Source: Rhizobium sp.
GTDB taxonomy: Bacteria; Pseudomonadota; Alphaproteobacteria; Rhizobiales; Rhizobiaceae
Reading direction: 5' to 3'
NCBI GenBank assembly: GCA_019739215.1
Contig: JAHHDR010000004.1
Coordinates: 220,125 to 284,124 of the forward strand
Length of the DNA: 64,000 bases
The notes under the pieces were generated by a model. The model worked only from the letters and a program-made list of their open reading frames with translations. It had not been told where the DNA came from and made no database searches. The position numbers were made by a program, and so were the translations under genes. Numbering within the stretch: position 1 is the stretch's first letter; each line of letters begins with the position of its first letter. Positions 38,948-48,040 of this stretch are shown in pieces.

Positions 38948-39312
38948 CGTCCGAGAACCTTTCTGGCTATCTTGACGAGTTGATCCGGGTCGAACGGCTT
39001 TGTGATCCAGCCGGTCGCGCCTGCGGCCTTGGCCTGGTTTTTCATCTCTGCATCGGACTCGGTCGTCAGGAAGATGATCGGGATGCCGGTATGGGCCGGC
39101 GACTGCCGCAGGGCCTTGATCATCGCCAGGCCGTTCATGTTCGGCATGTTCAGGTCGGTCACGATCAGGTCGTAGCTGCCTGATGTCGCCTTGGTGAGAC
39201 CGTCCTGGCCATCGACCGCTTCCGTCACCTGATAGCCGGCATTGGTCAGCGCGATCTTGGTGGTCATGCGGATGCTGGCGGAATCGTCAACGGTGAGAAT
39301 GTGTGCGGTCAT
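38944..39312 (-). CDS. cheY: Single-domain response regulator CheY
   Basis: A 122-residue receiver protein. The acidic pair Asp9/Asp10, phospho-acceptor Asp53 (IVTDLNMPNMNG), switch threonine in FLTTES and Lys105 in TKPF are all present. It has no output domain and would act on the flagellar motor or as a phosphate sink. It sits between the STAS gene and cheA with 4-base overlaps on both sides. Confidence 0.95.
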   Translation of the reverse strand: MTAHILTVDDSASIRMTTKIALTNAGYQVTEAVDGQDGLTKATSGSYDLIVTDLNMPNMNGLAMIKALRQSPAHTGIPIIFLTTESDAEMKNQAKAAGATGWITKPFDPDQLVKIARKVLGR

Positions 39313-39647
39313 TGCTTTTCCTTTTCATGAAACCAAAAGGCCCGGCTCTGCGACGTCATGGCGGTCGTCAGCCCGGCGCGCTCCAGCGTCTCGAGAACCG
39401 ACCCCTCCACCGGGGAGGCAAGGCTCAGGGCCTTGCCCTGCCGCGATGCCTGCAGGCGCGCCGCCTCGATCAACTGGACGAAGCTCAGGTCGGCCTCCGA
39501 ATTCTTGTCGATCGAGAGTTCGACGGCGTCGGACCGAGACAGGGCGGCGAGAAGTTTGTCCTTGAGCACCGACCCGTGACGGATGGTCAGGATCGGCTCA
39601 AGCTGGAGAACCTCGGGATCATTCAGGGGCCTGGTATCCAACATCAT
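39309..39647 (-). CDS. STAS-domain protein at the head of the che operon
   Basis: A protein of about 112 residues resembling STAS/anti-sigma-antagonist domains (ILTIRHGSVLKDKLLAALSRSDAVELSIDKNSEADLSF region, then LIEAARLQASRQGKALSLASP). A small STAS gene before cheY is common in alphaproteobacterial che operons; CheS-like proteins can assist CheA-mediated dephosphorylation of CheY. The start is uncertain: two consecutive ATG codons (39647 and 39644) fit the domain; an ATG further upstream would add 22 residues. The ribosome-binding site is weak. Confidence 0.7.
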   Translation of the reverse strand: MMLDTRPLNDPEVLQLEPILTIRHGSVLKDKLLAALSRSDAVELSIDKNSEADLSFVQLIEAARLQASRQGKALSLASPVEGSVLETLERAGLTTAMTSQSRAFWFHEKEKQ

Positions 39648-40655
39648 TGTTTCACTTTCGATTGTCGGGAAATCTCGCACGTCCAGCCGGCGCGGAAGCG
39701 AGTCTTCGGCCATGGCAGGCCGGACGACGCGACTCGCGACGCCGCATCTGGCAGATCGAAGCAGATCCGAAGTCAAAATCCGGCGCAAAGCTCGCAGTAG
39801 CGCGATCTATTCTTCTGCCAACGTGATATCTGAAATTCAAAATGGACAATGCCAGACCTTTCCGGAGCAATATTGCCGATATTCAAGTGCTCACGTCGCA
39901 ATTCATCATGCGAGTCGAAGAGCGAACAAGAGTGGCAAACCATCCCACCGTCCAGCTATGTCAGAGCGCCTCTAAACTTTTCCGGGAATTTCCTGGAGCA
40001 GCGCAGCACATCCGCTTCGTTCAAGATTGGGCCAGAATGGTTAACGGGTGGTTTCCAGCCAAATGCAAGAACTTGTAGATGCGAGTTTATCCTTGTGATG
40101 ATCACGAAGAGTGTCGTGGATTACCTCATTTTCTAACGTAAAAAAGTCTTAATATATATAAATATTGAGTTTTAACTTTGATAAAAGTGCATATTTCCAA
40201 TATTGCTTCGATCAAAATGAAGAAATTTTCAGTATATAATGAGAATTTCTCGTAGATTCGGACATTATTACATCAGAAATCAAAAGTTTACCGCTGCAGA
40301 CGTGCCTGACCAAAGAGGCTGTGACCCACATCCTATCCGCGAACTGCGTTGCAGTGCCAAAGGCATAGAATGTCCATTGACGTTCAGCCCGGCGATCATA
40401 GACCGCGGCATGGACGAAGTTGTTAACCATGGCGCCTTGCCGTTGCTTTGTCCGCGCCAAAGAAGAGCCATTCTGGCCCGGCATGGACCTTTTTGGCTCG
40501 CGGCGGCCCGTAGCGCCGCTGTCTGTGGTCGAATTGGGCGCTCGGCATTCCCTTAGACGACACATCCACGCAAGTTATCGGGGATAGTTTCCCCGGATCC
40601 ATTTTGCCGATTGTCAAGTTCTGTAATATCCCGACGAGGGAAGTGTCGGACCGCC
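39648..40655. other. About 1 kb intergenic region with an AT-rich core
   Basis: The stretch between the divergent che operon and the PAS regulator. About 40130-40270 is strikingly AT-rich (for example TTAATATATATAAATATTG) compared with the window. It must hold promoters for both directions. A 117-codon frame on the minus strand (40212-40565; contains AAVYDRRAERQWTFYAFGTA) is open, but I recognise no family and see no convincing ribosome-binding site. Nothing else is supported. Confidence 0.5.
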
Positions 40656-41669
40656 ATGCCCACTCGCAAGCTGCTCAACGCCGAGAAAAATCTTCGTCGC
40701 CTGGAATCCACGCTTCGCGCCGGCTTCTGGACATATGATGCCGTTTCCGATTCGATCGAGTGGTCGACGGGGCTCTATTCCATTCTCGGTCTCAACCGCG
40801 AAGCCGTCCTGCCGGACATGGAGCTTGGCCGCAGCCTGATCCATCCCGACGACCAGCTTGAATGGTCCAATGTCGTGGCGCAGGCAAGAAGCCTGCGGCA
40901 GGCCGACCGGACGATCCGCATCATCCGCACCGACGGCCAGATGATCTGGGTTCGCAGCCATTTCGAGGGACAGTTCGATCGAAACGGCAAGCTGACCAGC
41001 ATCTTCGGCGTTCTTGTCGACATTTCCGCCCAGGAGATCGAACGGGACGAGGCGAGCAAGGACCGTGCGTTCGTATCGTCGCTGCGAACGCTCACCCAGG
41101 GCGCTTTCTGGCGCGCCGGACCGGATGGGAAACTGCTCGATCTCGCAGACTGGACCCGCCGCACGGGTCAATCTCCTGGAAAAGCCAGGGATTGGGACGC
41201 ATTGACGCCGATCCATCCCGACGATCGGGAGGCGTTCCGTCAGGCATGGCGCACAGGCATCAGCGAGGGCCTGGCGTTCGGATACCAGGTCCGCATCAGC
41301 GACCGCGCTGGGAAATATGCGACATATCGGACGCGGGCGGTACCGGTGATGGACGAAGCCGGCAAGGTGACCGAATGGCACGGCTACTCAACACCAGTGG
41401 AAGAAGCGAGCCCGGTGGTGGCAAAGGCGCTGGGCTCCGCGCAAATCCGGGCCGCACGAGCGCTCCTGGACTGGAGCGGGCCGGAACTCGCGGCGCGTTC
41501 CGGCGTATCGTTTTCCACCATCAAGCGCATGGAAAAATCGGAGAGCCTTGTGAAACCCGAAAGCATCGGCCGAGCTCGAGCGACACTCGAAGCGGCCGGC
41601 ATCCGATTTGCCGCCGGCGCGGAAGGTGATGTCTGGGTCTCGCTGGCCGCCGGTAGCACGGACCGATAG
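40656..41669 (+). CDS. PAS-PAS regulator with a C-terminal Xre-type helix-turn-helix
   Basis: A 337-residue protein. Residues about 10-130 form a PAS domain (TLRAGFWTYDAVSDSIEWSTG ... HPDDQLEW), with a PAC-like end (GQFDRNGKLTSIFGVLVDI). About 140-255 form a second PAS (TLTQGAFWRAGPDGKLL ... HPDDREAF). The C-terminal 65 residues are a lambda-repressor-type HTH (IRAARALLDWSGPELAARSGVSFSTIKRME). No kinase or cyclase domain is present. It is probably a one-component sensor that binds DNA directly. The ATG at 40656 is preceded by GAGGGAAG at a slightly long spacing. It lies alone between the che operon and the RND genes. Confidence 0.8.
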   Translation: MPTRKLLNAEKNLRRLESTLRAGFWTYDAVSDSIEWSTGLYSILGLNREAVLPDMELGRSLIHPDDQLEWSNVVAQARSLRQADRTIRIIRTDGQMIWVRSHFEGQFDRNGKLTSIFGVLVDISAQEIERDEASKDRAFVSSLRTLTQGAFWRAGPDGKLLDLADWTRRTGQSPGKARDWDALTPIHPDDREAFRQAWRTGISEGLAFGYQVRISDRAGKYATYRTRAVPVMDEAGKVTEWHGYSTPVEEASPVVAKALGSAQIRAARALLDWSGPELAARSGVSFSTIKRMEKSESLVKPESIGRARATLEAAGIRFAAGAEGDVWVSLAAGSTDR

Positions 41670-41730
41670 CCGCGAGTGCAGCAAACCGACGCGCCCGGCC
41701 AATTCAGCCGGGTGCGCCCATGGCGGGTGT

Positions 41731-44700
41731 TCAGGTGCGCAGCACGCGATAGATCGCCGGGATCACCAGGACCGTCAGCAGCGTCGACGAGATCAGGCCA
41801 AAGAGCAGCGAGATCGCCAGTCCCTGGAAGATCGGGTCGGTCAGGATGACCGCCGCGCCGATGATCGCGGCGAGTGCAGTGAGCAGGATCGGCTTGAAGC
41901 GGATCGCGCCAGCTTCGATCAGCACCTCCGTGAACGGCCTGCCCTCCTTGTCGGCATGACGGACGAAATCGACCAGGAGGATCGAGTTGCGCACGATGAT
42001 GCCGGCAAGCGCGATGAAGCCGATCATCGACGTGGCCGAGAACGGCGCGCCGAACAGCCAGTGACCGACAAGGATCCCGATGAAGGTGAGCGGCACCGGC
42101 GTGAGGATCACAAGCGGCAGCTTGAACGAGCCGAACTGCGCCACCACCAGAATATAGATCCCGAGCAGTGCGATCATGAAGGCGGCGCCCATGTCGCGGA
42201 ACGTGACCCAGGTGACTTCCCACTCACCATCCCAGAGCAGCGTCGGCTTGCTCTGGTCCTGTGGCTGGCCATGCAACGAGATGACCGGCTTCGTCAGTCC
42301 GGTCCAGTCCTGCGCGTCGATCGCCTCATGCACGGCGAGCATACCATAAAGCGGAGCCTCGAAACTGCCGGCCAGTTCCGCCGTCACCATCTCGGCGGCG
42401 CTGCCATTGTGGCGGAAGACCGGGAAGGACGACGTCTCCTCTTTCACGCGCACGACGTCGCCCAGTTCGACGACGCCGTTGGCGCCGGGCAGGACATTGG
42501 CGGGGATCGGCGTGGTGAGGAAGGCCTCGTCCAGCACTTTCTCGCCCTTGGTACGCTCGATACGGATCGGGATCGGCTGGCGGCCCTCGGCGCGATGCGA
42601 ATAGCCGATGGTCTTGCCGTTGGAGAGGATCGCGATCGTGTCGAAGACGTCGCCTTCCTCGACCTTGAAATATTCGGCATCGTCGCTGGAGATCGTCAGG
42701 CGCTTGCGTCGCGCCTCGACACCGTAGGAATTGTCGACGTCGACGATGAAAGGCACCGTTCGGAAGGCGGTTTCGACCTTGGCCGCCACCTTGCGGCGCG
42801 TCTCGGCATCGGGTCCATAGATCTCGGCGAGCAGCGTTGCCATGACGGGCGGACCGGGCGGCGGCTCGACGACCTTGAGGCTGGTTCCATCAGGCAACTT
42901 GACGGCCGCAATGCGCTGCCGGATATCCAGCGCGATATCATGGCTGCTGCGATCCCGCTCATGCTTCGGCGTCAGGTTGATCGCCACATCGCCCATATAG
43001 GCGGCAGAGCGCATGTAGGAATGACGGACGAGGCCATTGAAGTTGAACGGCGCGGCGGTGCCGGCATGGGTCTGCACCGATACGACCTCGGGCATGTCGA
43101 GCACGATCCGCGCGACAGCCTGCGCCACGCGATCGGTGTCCTCGACAGAGGCGCCTTCCGGCAGGTCGATCGTGACCGAAAGCTCGGACTTGTTGTCGAA
43201 GGGCAGCAGCTTGACCGTAACATCCTTGGTGTAAAAGAGCACCAGGGAGGCGAGCGTCATCACGCCGACGACCAGAAGGAACAGCCAGCTGCGCGCCTTC
43301 GTCGCCAGGATCGGCCGGGCGACGGCAGAATAGGCGCGGCCAAGCACGCCGCCGCTATGGGCGTCATCATGGGCATGGACGGGCGCGTTGCCGGCGATCT
43401 TCAGCATCAGCCAGGGCGTGACCATGACGGCGACGAAGAAGGAGAAGATCATCGCTGCCGAGGCATTGGCCGGGATCGGGCTCATGTAGGGACCCATCAT
43501 GCCCGAGACGAAAAGCATGGGCAGCAGGGCCGCGACAACTGTCAGCGTCGCGATGATCGTGGGGTTGCCGACTTCGGCCACTGCCTCGATGGCGGCACGA
43601 CGACGCGAGCGGCCATCCTTCATCGCCCAGTGGCGTGCAGTGTTCTCGATGACGACGATCGCATCGTCGACAAGGATGCCGATGGAGAAGATCAGCGCGA
43701 ACAGCGAGACGCGGTTGAGCGTGTAGCCCATCAGCCGCGAGGCGAAGAGCGTGAGCAGGATGGTGACGGGGATGACGATTGCCACGACCATCGCTTCCCG
43801 GCGACCGATGGCAATCCAGACGAGCGCGATGATCGACACCGTGGCGAGGCCGAGGTGATAGAGCTAGCTCGTTGGCCCTTCTCGTTGGCGGTCTCCGCCA
43901 TAGTCGCGGGTGACTTCGACGGCGATGTCCTGCGGGATCAGTGTGCCGCGCAATTGCTCGACCTTGTGCAGGATGTTCTCCGCCACGACGACGGCGTTCG
44001 ATCCGGCCCGCTTGGCAATGGCGAGGGTCACGGACGGCACCCGCTCGACGCTGTCCGCCGACTTGCGAACGGTAGAAACAATCGCATCCGACGTATCGGT
44101 GGCGAAGGTCACGTCAGCGACATCGCGGACATAGACCGGGCGGCCGTCGCGGGCAGTCAGCAACAGGTTGCCGATGTCCGCCGGGGTCGACAACGTCTCG
44201 CCGGCCATGACGTCGATCTGGCCGCCCTGGTCGCGCACCTGCCCTGCCGGCACGGCGCTGTTGGCGCCCTGCACCTTGCCCGCCAACTGCTGCAGCGTGA
44301 TGCCGTAGAGCGCAAGCTTTGCCGGCTGCGGCGAGATGCGGATGATCTCTGCCGTCTCGCCGACCAGATAGGTCAGGCCGACATCATCGATCTTGGAGAC
44401 CTCGGTCCTGAGCTCACGCGCGATCCGGGTCAGATCGTTGGGACCGATCCTGCCGGCCGCTTCAAGCCCGGGCGACAGCGTCAGCGACACGATGGCAACG
44501 TCGTCGATGCCGCGCCCGATGATCATGGGCTCCGGGATACCGACCGGGATGCGGTCCATGTTTGCGCGGACCTTGTCATGCACGCGCAGGATGGCCGAGT
44601 CGGACGGGGTGCCGGTGATGAAGCGCGCCGTCACCATGACGCGGTTGTCCATCGACTGGGAATAGACATGCTCGACGCCGTCGATGCTCTTGACGATGGT

Positions 44701-45000
44701 CTCGAGCGGTTCGGTGACGAGCTTGACCGCGTCGTCAGCCTTGATGCCCGGGGTCTGCACCACGATGTCGACCATGGGCACGGAGATCTGCGGCTCCTCC
44801 TCGCGCGGCAGCGTCAGCAGGGCCACGAGGCCGAAGGCGAAGGCGGCGAGCAGGAAGAGCGGTGTGAGCGGCGACTTGATGAAGGCGCGGGTGAGGTTTC
44901 CGGCAATGCCGAGGTTGCGCATGCCGGCATCTTCGTCCAACGGAGCGGGAGCCGGCGCGGGGCCGGCGCCGGTCGGTGTCTTGCTGTTGTCGTCGGTCAC
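41731..45000 (-). pseudogene. RND efflux transporter permease, interrupted by clustered indels
   Basis: An inner-membrane RND pump of about 1089 residues. The 5' part (to VEVTRDYG) and the 3' part (from LYHLGLATVSIIALVWIAIG) are in the same frame but separated by 11 wrong codons ending in TAG (43864-43866). Comparison with the expected RND sequence (GETANEKANELLYHL) shows three extra single bases within about 33 bases (near 43865, 43876 and 43895). Both halves are well preserved, with SIGILVDDAIVVIEN in TM4. The 5' end overlaps the adaptor gene (ATGA). It would pair with that adaptor and an outer-membrane channel encoded elsewhere. Confidence 0.85.
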
Positions 45001-45968
45001 GGCGTCACCAGGATATCGCCGGCAACAAGGCCGGTCAGGATTTCGATGCCGGGCACGCCATCGATATCGACAGGCTGCCCGGCAATGACGGCACGCTCGA
45101 CAGTCTTGCCATTCTCGGAGATGCTGACGAAATCGATCCCGGAACGGGTCACCAGCGCGCCGCGCGGTATCACGATCGCCCGACGCTCACCGATCGGCAA
45201 CTCGACGAGAACGCGCGCATTGACGAACTCCGTGTTAAGCTTCTCGACCTCTACGTCGGCGATGACCCGCCCGTTCTCGATCTGCGGATAGATCTTGGCC
45301 AGCGTGCCGGACAGGGCTTCTCCGGCGGCGCTGATCCTGATCTGTGCCCCCTGCCTAAGAGCCATTGCGTGACGCTCAGGGATCGCGAGGCGCAGGTAGA
45401 AGCCGCCGCCGCCGATATTGGCAACGACCTCGCCCGGCATCACCACAGCATCCTGCGTGACCGGCACCTTGAGCACGCGACCGTCACCGGGAGCCAGGAC
45501 ATCGCCCTCATTCGCCTGCTCGACCAGCACGGAACGCTGCGCCTCGGTGGCGGCAATCTGATTGCGGATCACGTCGGTCTCGGTGCGGATCTGGTCCAGG
45601 CGTTGCGCCGTGGCGGCGCCGCTCTTGATTAGCCGCTCCGCCCGTTCGAGTTCGGCCACCGCGTTCTTGAGCGATGCCTGGAGGCCAAGCAGTTGCGCGT
45701 CGACCGCCTTGATCTGGAAATCGATCTTGTCATCCTTGACGACGGCGATGACATCGCCCGCCTTGACCGTGTCGCCTTCGGTGATCCGAAGATCCACCAT
45801 CGTGCCGCCGATCCTGCTGCGGGCGAGGACGCTGTCTCGCGCCTCGACCTGGCCGTAGACGGCTTTGAGCTCCGGAATGGCGGTGGGCTGGAGGGTCAGG
45901 GTTCCCGCGTCCGCGGCAAACGGCAGGCAGGCTCCCGCAAGCAGCAGGGCGATCAGGCGGCCAATCAT
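44997..45968 (-). CDS. RND efflux periplasmic adaptor (membrane fusion protein)
   Basis: A 323-residue HlyD/AcrA-type adaptor. Residues 1-21 are a signal peptide (LIALLLAGACLPFAADA). The lipoyl halves (GGTMVDLRITEGDTVKAGDVIAVV and GDVLAPGDGRVLKVPV) flank a coiled-coil hairpin (about 85-150), followed by beta-barrel and membrane-proximal domains. The start has GAGGTAG. It connects the RND pump to an outer-membrane channel. It follows the DUF2892 gene by 10 bases and precedes the pump with a 4-base overlap, all under a BigR-like operator. Confidence 0.9.
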   Translation of the reverse strand: MIGRLIALLLAGACLPFAADAGTLTLQPTAIPELKAVYGQVEARDSVLARSRIGGTMVDLRITEGDTVKAGDVIAVVKDDKIDFQIKAVDAQLLGLQASLKNAVAELERAERLIKSGAATAQRLDQIRTETDVIRNQIAATEAQRSVLVEQANEGDVLAPGDGRVLKVPVTQDAVVMPGEVVANIGGGGFYLRLAIPERHAMALRQGAQIRISAAGEALSGTLAKIYPQIENGRVIADVEVEKLNTEFVNARVLVELPIGERRAIVIPRGALVTRSGIDFVSISENGKTVERAVIAGQPVDIDGVPGIEILTGLVAGDILVTP

Positions 45969-45978
45969 CGGATCTACC

Positions 45979-46182
45979 TCAGTTGAACGCACATCCGGCA
46001 CGAACGCCGAATTTCTTGAAGATCATCGCTGCCGGGCAAAAGCCCGTGAAGGCGGACTGGAGAAGGTTAGCACCGACAAAGGCGGTGAGCCAGACAAAGC
46101 TGGGATGCACCCAGTGGGTCAGCGCGAGCGAAACGAGGACCATGATGCCGGCAAAGGCGAAGATGACGCGGTCTAGGGACAT
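45979..46182 (-). CDS. DUF2892 family small membrane protein (YgaP-like TM domain)
   Basis: A 67-residue protein with two hydrophobic segments (VIFAFAGIMVLVSLAL and FVWLTAFVGANLLQSAF) and a conserved TGFCPAAMIFKKFG motif. In YgaP and related proteins this module is fused to or encoded near rhodaneses and sulfur genes. Here it heads the RND operon, divergent in sense from the sulfide-oxidation genes and preceded by an operator shared with them. The cysteine in GFCP may handle sulfane sulfur; that is inference. Confidence 0.88.
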   Translation of the reverse strand: MSLDRVIFAFAGIMVLVSLALTHWVHPSFVWLTAFVGANLLQSAFTGFCPAAMIFKKFGVRAGCAFN

Positions 46183-46200
46183 TCGGAGGCTCCATCTATT

Positions 46201-46230
46201 TATATTCGTATCTACGATAGTATGTAGATA
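46201..46230. promoter_or_regulatory. BigR-like operator upstream of the DUF2892-RND operon
   Basis: TATATTCGTATCTA (46201-46214) is the exact reverse complement of the 14-mer TAGATACGAATATA found upstream of bigR at 46593. AT-rich sequence continues to 46230. It starts 19 bases upstream of the DUF2892 start codon. Confidence 0.65.
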
Positions 46231-46278
46231 AAAGCCGCGATGGAGTCAAGTGCCGGCGCCACAGTGGCGCCGATTTGT

Positions 46279-46593
46279 TCAGTCGCAGTCGCTGGTGCTG
46301 CAAAAGCTGTTGTAGAGCGTGTTGACGATCTCGCGTGCTGGCTCGCTCTCGATCCGGTACCAGATCGTCTGCCCGTCCCTGCGCGCCGCGATGATCTTGT
46401 CGCGGCGCAGCAGCGCCAGGTGTTGTGAGACTGTCGAATCACGAATGCCGAGGAAGTCCGCCAGTTGGCCGACGGAATGTTCGCCATCCGACAACCGGCA
46501 CAGGATAAGCAGCCGGTAGCGGTTTGAAAGGGATTTGAGCAGCTCGCTCGCCATGTCGGCGCCGGCCTTCATCGCTTCAGGATCAATCTTCAT
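46279..46593 (-). CDS. bigR: ArsR-family sulfide/persulfide-responsive repressor (BigR/SqrR-like)
   Basis: A 104-residue winged-helix repressor. The HTH is SVGQLADFLGIRDSTVSQHLALL. Cys32 (ILCRL) and Cys98 (NSFCSTSDC) sit where BigR and SqrR carry their redox-sensing cysteine pair, which forms a disulfide or polysulfide bridge and releases DNA; Cys103 is an extra. The start at 46593 is within its own operator. Its neighbours encode a persulfide dioxygenase, a TauE exporter, SQR and DUF2892, the standard BigR regulon. I chose this over a metal-sensing ArsR because of the cysteine positions and neighbours. Confidence 0.85.
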   Translation of the reverse strand: MKIDPEAMKAGADMASELLKSLSNRYRLLILCRLSDGEHSVGQLADFLGIRDSTVSQHLALLRRDKIIAARRDGQTIWYRIESEPAREIVNTLYNSFCSTSDCD

Positions 46594-46612
46594 AGATACG
46601 AATATACGAATT
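46593..46612. promoter_or_regulatory. BigR-like operator at the bigR start
   Basis: TAGATACGAATATACGAAT (from 46593) contains two ATACGAAT half-sites. It overlaps the bigR start codon and upstream leader, consistent with autorepression. Confidence 0.6.
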
Positions 46613-46690
46613 ACCGGCAGATAATCAAGCCACTTGCGACGGGTCCGCATCAGTCGCCCGGACTTGCGTCTTGACAAGAACTGTCATTAG

Positions 46691-46716
46691 TACGTATATA
46701 CGCATAATCGTATATA
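46691..46716. promoter_or_regulatory. BigR-like operator upstream of the persulfide dioxygenase gene
   Basis: TACGTATATACGCATAATCG continuing to TATATA (46716). It contains two overlapping TACG/CGTA elements in AT-rich sequence and ends 15 bases before the dioxygenase start codon, so binding would block the promoter or the start of transcription. Confidence 0.6.
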
Positions 46717-46730
46717 TTTGGAGTCAAGCC

Positions 46731-47624
46731 ATGCCGTCCTCCGACCAGACCGCAGCCCCTGTCGCAAGACCCGACGTCACCGCCTTCTTCGACGAGGCCA
46801 CAAACACGGTGAGTTATGTCGTCAAGGATCCAGCATCGCGCGCCTGCGCCATCGTCGATTCAGTCCTGGACTTCGACTACGCCTCGGGCCACACGGCGAC
46901 GGAGTCGGCCGACCGCATCGTCGACCATATCCGGAGCCAGTGCCTCGATGTCGAATGGCTGATCGAGACCCACGTCCATGCAGACCATCTCTCTGCCGCG
47001 CCCTATATCCAGGAACGGGTCGGCGGAAAGATCGGCATTGGCGACCGGATCACGGTCGTCCAGGACACCTTCGGCAAGATCTTCAACGAAGGCAGCGCCT
47101 TCGAGCGGGACGGCAGCCAGTTTGACCGGCTGTTCCATGACGGCGACACCTATACCATCGGCGCTCTTGAGGGCCGCGCCATTCACACGCCCGGCCACAC
47201 GCCCGCCTGCATGACCCATGTGATCGGCGACGCGGCCTTTGTCGGCGACACGCTGTTCATGCCGGATGGCGGCACCGCACGCGCCGACTTTCCGGGCGGC
47301 GACGCCCGTGAACTCTATCGCTCGATCCGCAAAATCCTCGCACTGCCATCCGAGACCCGTCTCTACATGTGCCACGACTACGGCCCGGATGGCCGGGAGA
47401 TCAAGTGGGAGACGACGGTGGCCGACGAGCGCGCGCACAATATCCATGTCCGCGACGGCGTGAGCGAGGACGAATTCGTCGCCATGCGCACGGCACGGGA
47501 TGCGACGCTGTCGATGCCGAAGCTCATCATCCCGTCCATCCAGGTCAACATGAAGGCGGGAGCATTGCCGGAGCCGGAAGACAATGGCGAGCGCTACCTC
47601 AAGGTGCCGCTCAACGCCTTCTGA
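46731..47624 (+). CDS. Persulfide dioxygenase-like metallo-beta-lactamase protein (ETHE1/Blh type)
   Basis: A 297-residue metallo-beta-lactamase-fold protein. The metal site motifs are THVHADHLSA (His81, His83, Asp85, His86), TPGHTPAC (His156), GDTLFMPDGG (Asp173) and CHDYGPD (His215). The layout matches the Blh/PDO proteins that oxidise glutathione persulfide to sulfite using one iron. The start is the ATG at 46731 with GGAG 8 bases upstream. It heads a three-gene operon with a DUF442 protein and a TauE/SafE exporter, and would process persulfide made by the SQR encoded nearby. Confidence 0.92.
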   Translation: MPSSDQTAAPVARPDVTAFFDEATNTVSYVVKDPASRACAIVDSVLDFDYASGHTATESADRIVDHIRSQCLDVEWLIETHVHADHLSAAPYIQERVGGKIGIGDRITVVQDTFGKIFNEGSAFERDGSQFDRLFHDGDTYTIGALEGRAIHTPGHTPACMTHVIGDAAFVGDTLFMPDGGTARADFPGGDARELYRSIRKILALPSETRLYMCHDYGPDGREIKWETTVADERAHNIHVRDGVSEDEFVAMRTARDATLSMPKLIIPSIQVNMKAGALPEPEDNGERYLKVPLNAF

Positions 47625-47707
47625 CGCACCATCCCACTCCCCGCATCTCCGCCGGCGGGCAACTGCCGAGTTTCAATTCCCCCAGTCCAACCCATGAGGA
47701 CAATTGC

Positions 47708-48040
47708 ATGAGTATCCGCCCTGTAGACCCCAGCTTTCACGTGACCGGCCAGATCGCACCGTCGCATATCAAGGAACTCGCAGGTCTCGGCTACCGTACC
47801 GTCATCTGCATGCGGCCGGACCAGGAAGGCTTCTTCCAGCCGGCGTTTTCCGACGTCGCCGAGGCCGCGGGCCAGGCGGGCATCGAAGCGTTCTATATTC
47901 CAGTCAAGCCCGGCGCGATGACGGAACAGCAGGCCCTCGAACTCAAGAAGATCCTGGGAGAACGCGAGGGCCCGACGCTGGCCTATTGCGCGTCCGGAAA
48001 CCGCTGCGTCGCCGCTTACGAAATGTCGAAGCGCGTCTGA
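47708..48040 (+). CDS. DUF442/TIGR01244 phosphatase-like protein of sulfide operons
   Basis: A 110-residue protein of the DUF442 family, related to tyrosine phosphatases. The active-site loop is AYCASGNRC, with Cys94 and Arg99. In many bacteria this domain is fused to, or encoded beside, ETHE1-type dioxygenases and rhodaneses, and a sulfur-transfer role has been suggested. It follows the dioxygenase gene by 83 bases and overlaps the TauE gene by one base (TGATG). Confidence 0.88.
   Translation: MSIRPVDPSFHVTGQIAPSHIKELAGLGYRTVICMRPDQEGFFQPAFSDVAEAAGQAGIEAFYIPVKPGAMTEQQALELKKILGEREGPTLAYCASGNRCVAAYEMSKRV

Noticed and set aside
41731..45000. Two separate RND half-genes
   Set aside because: The two parts make one normal-length pump in the same frame; the break is a local cluster of indels, not a real split or fusion.
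41608..45291. A 1227-codon open frame on the plus strand
   Set aside because: It is antisense to the RND pump and adaptor genes, is very rich in His, Arg, Asp and Gly, and matches nothing. It arises from codon bias in GC-rich coding DNA.
46279..46593. Metal-sensing ArsR regulator
   Set aside because: The cysteine pair position and the sulfide-oxidation neighbours fit BigR/SqrR; metal-binding motifs of ArsR or SmtB are not seen.
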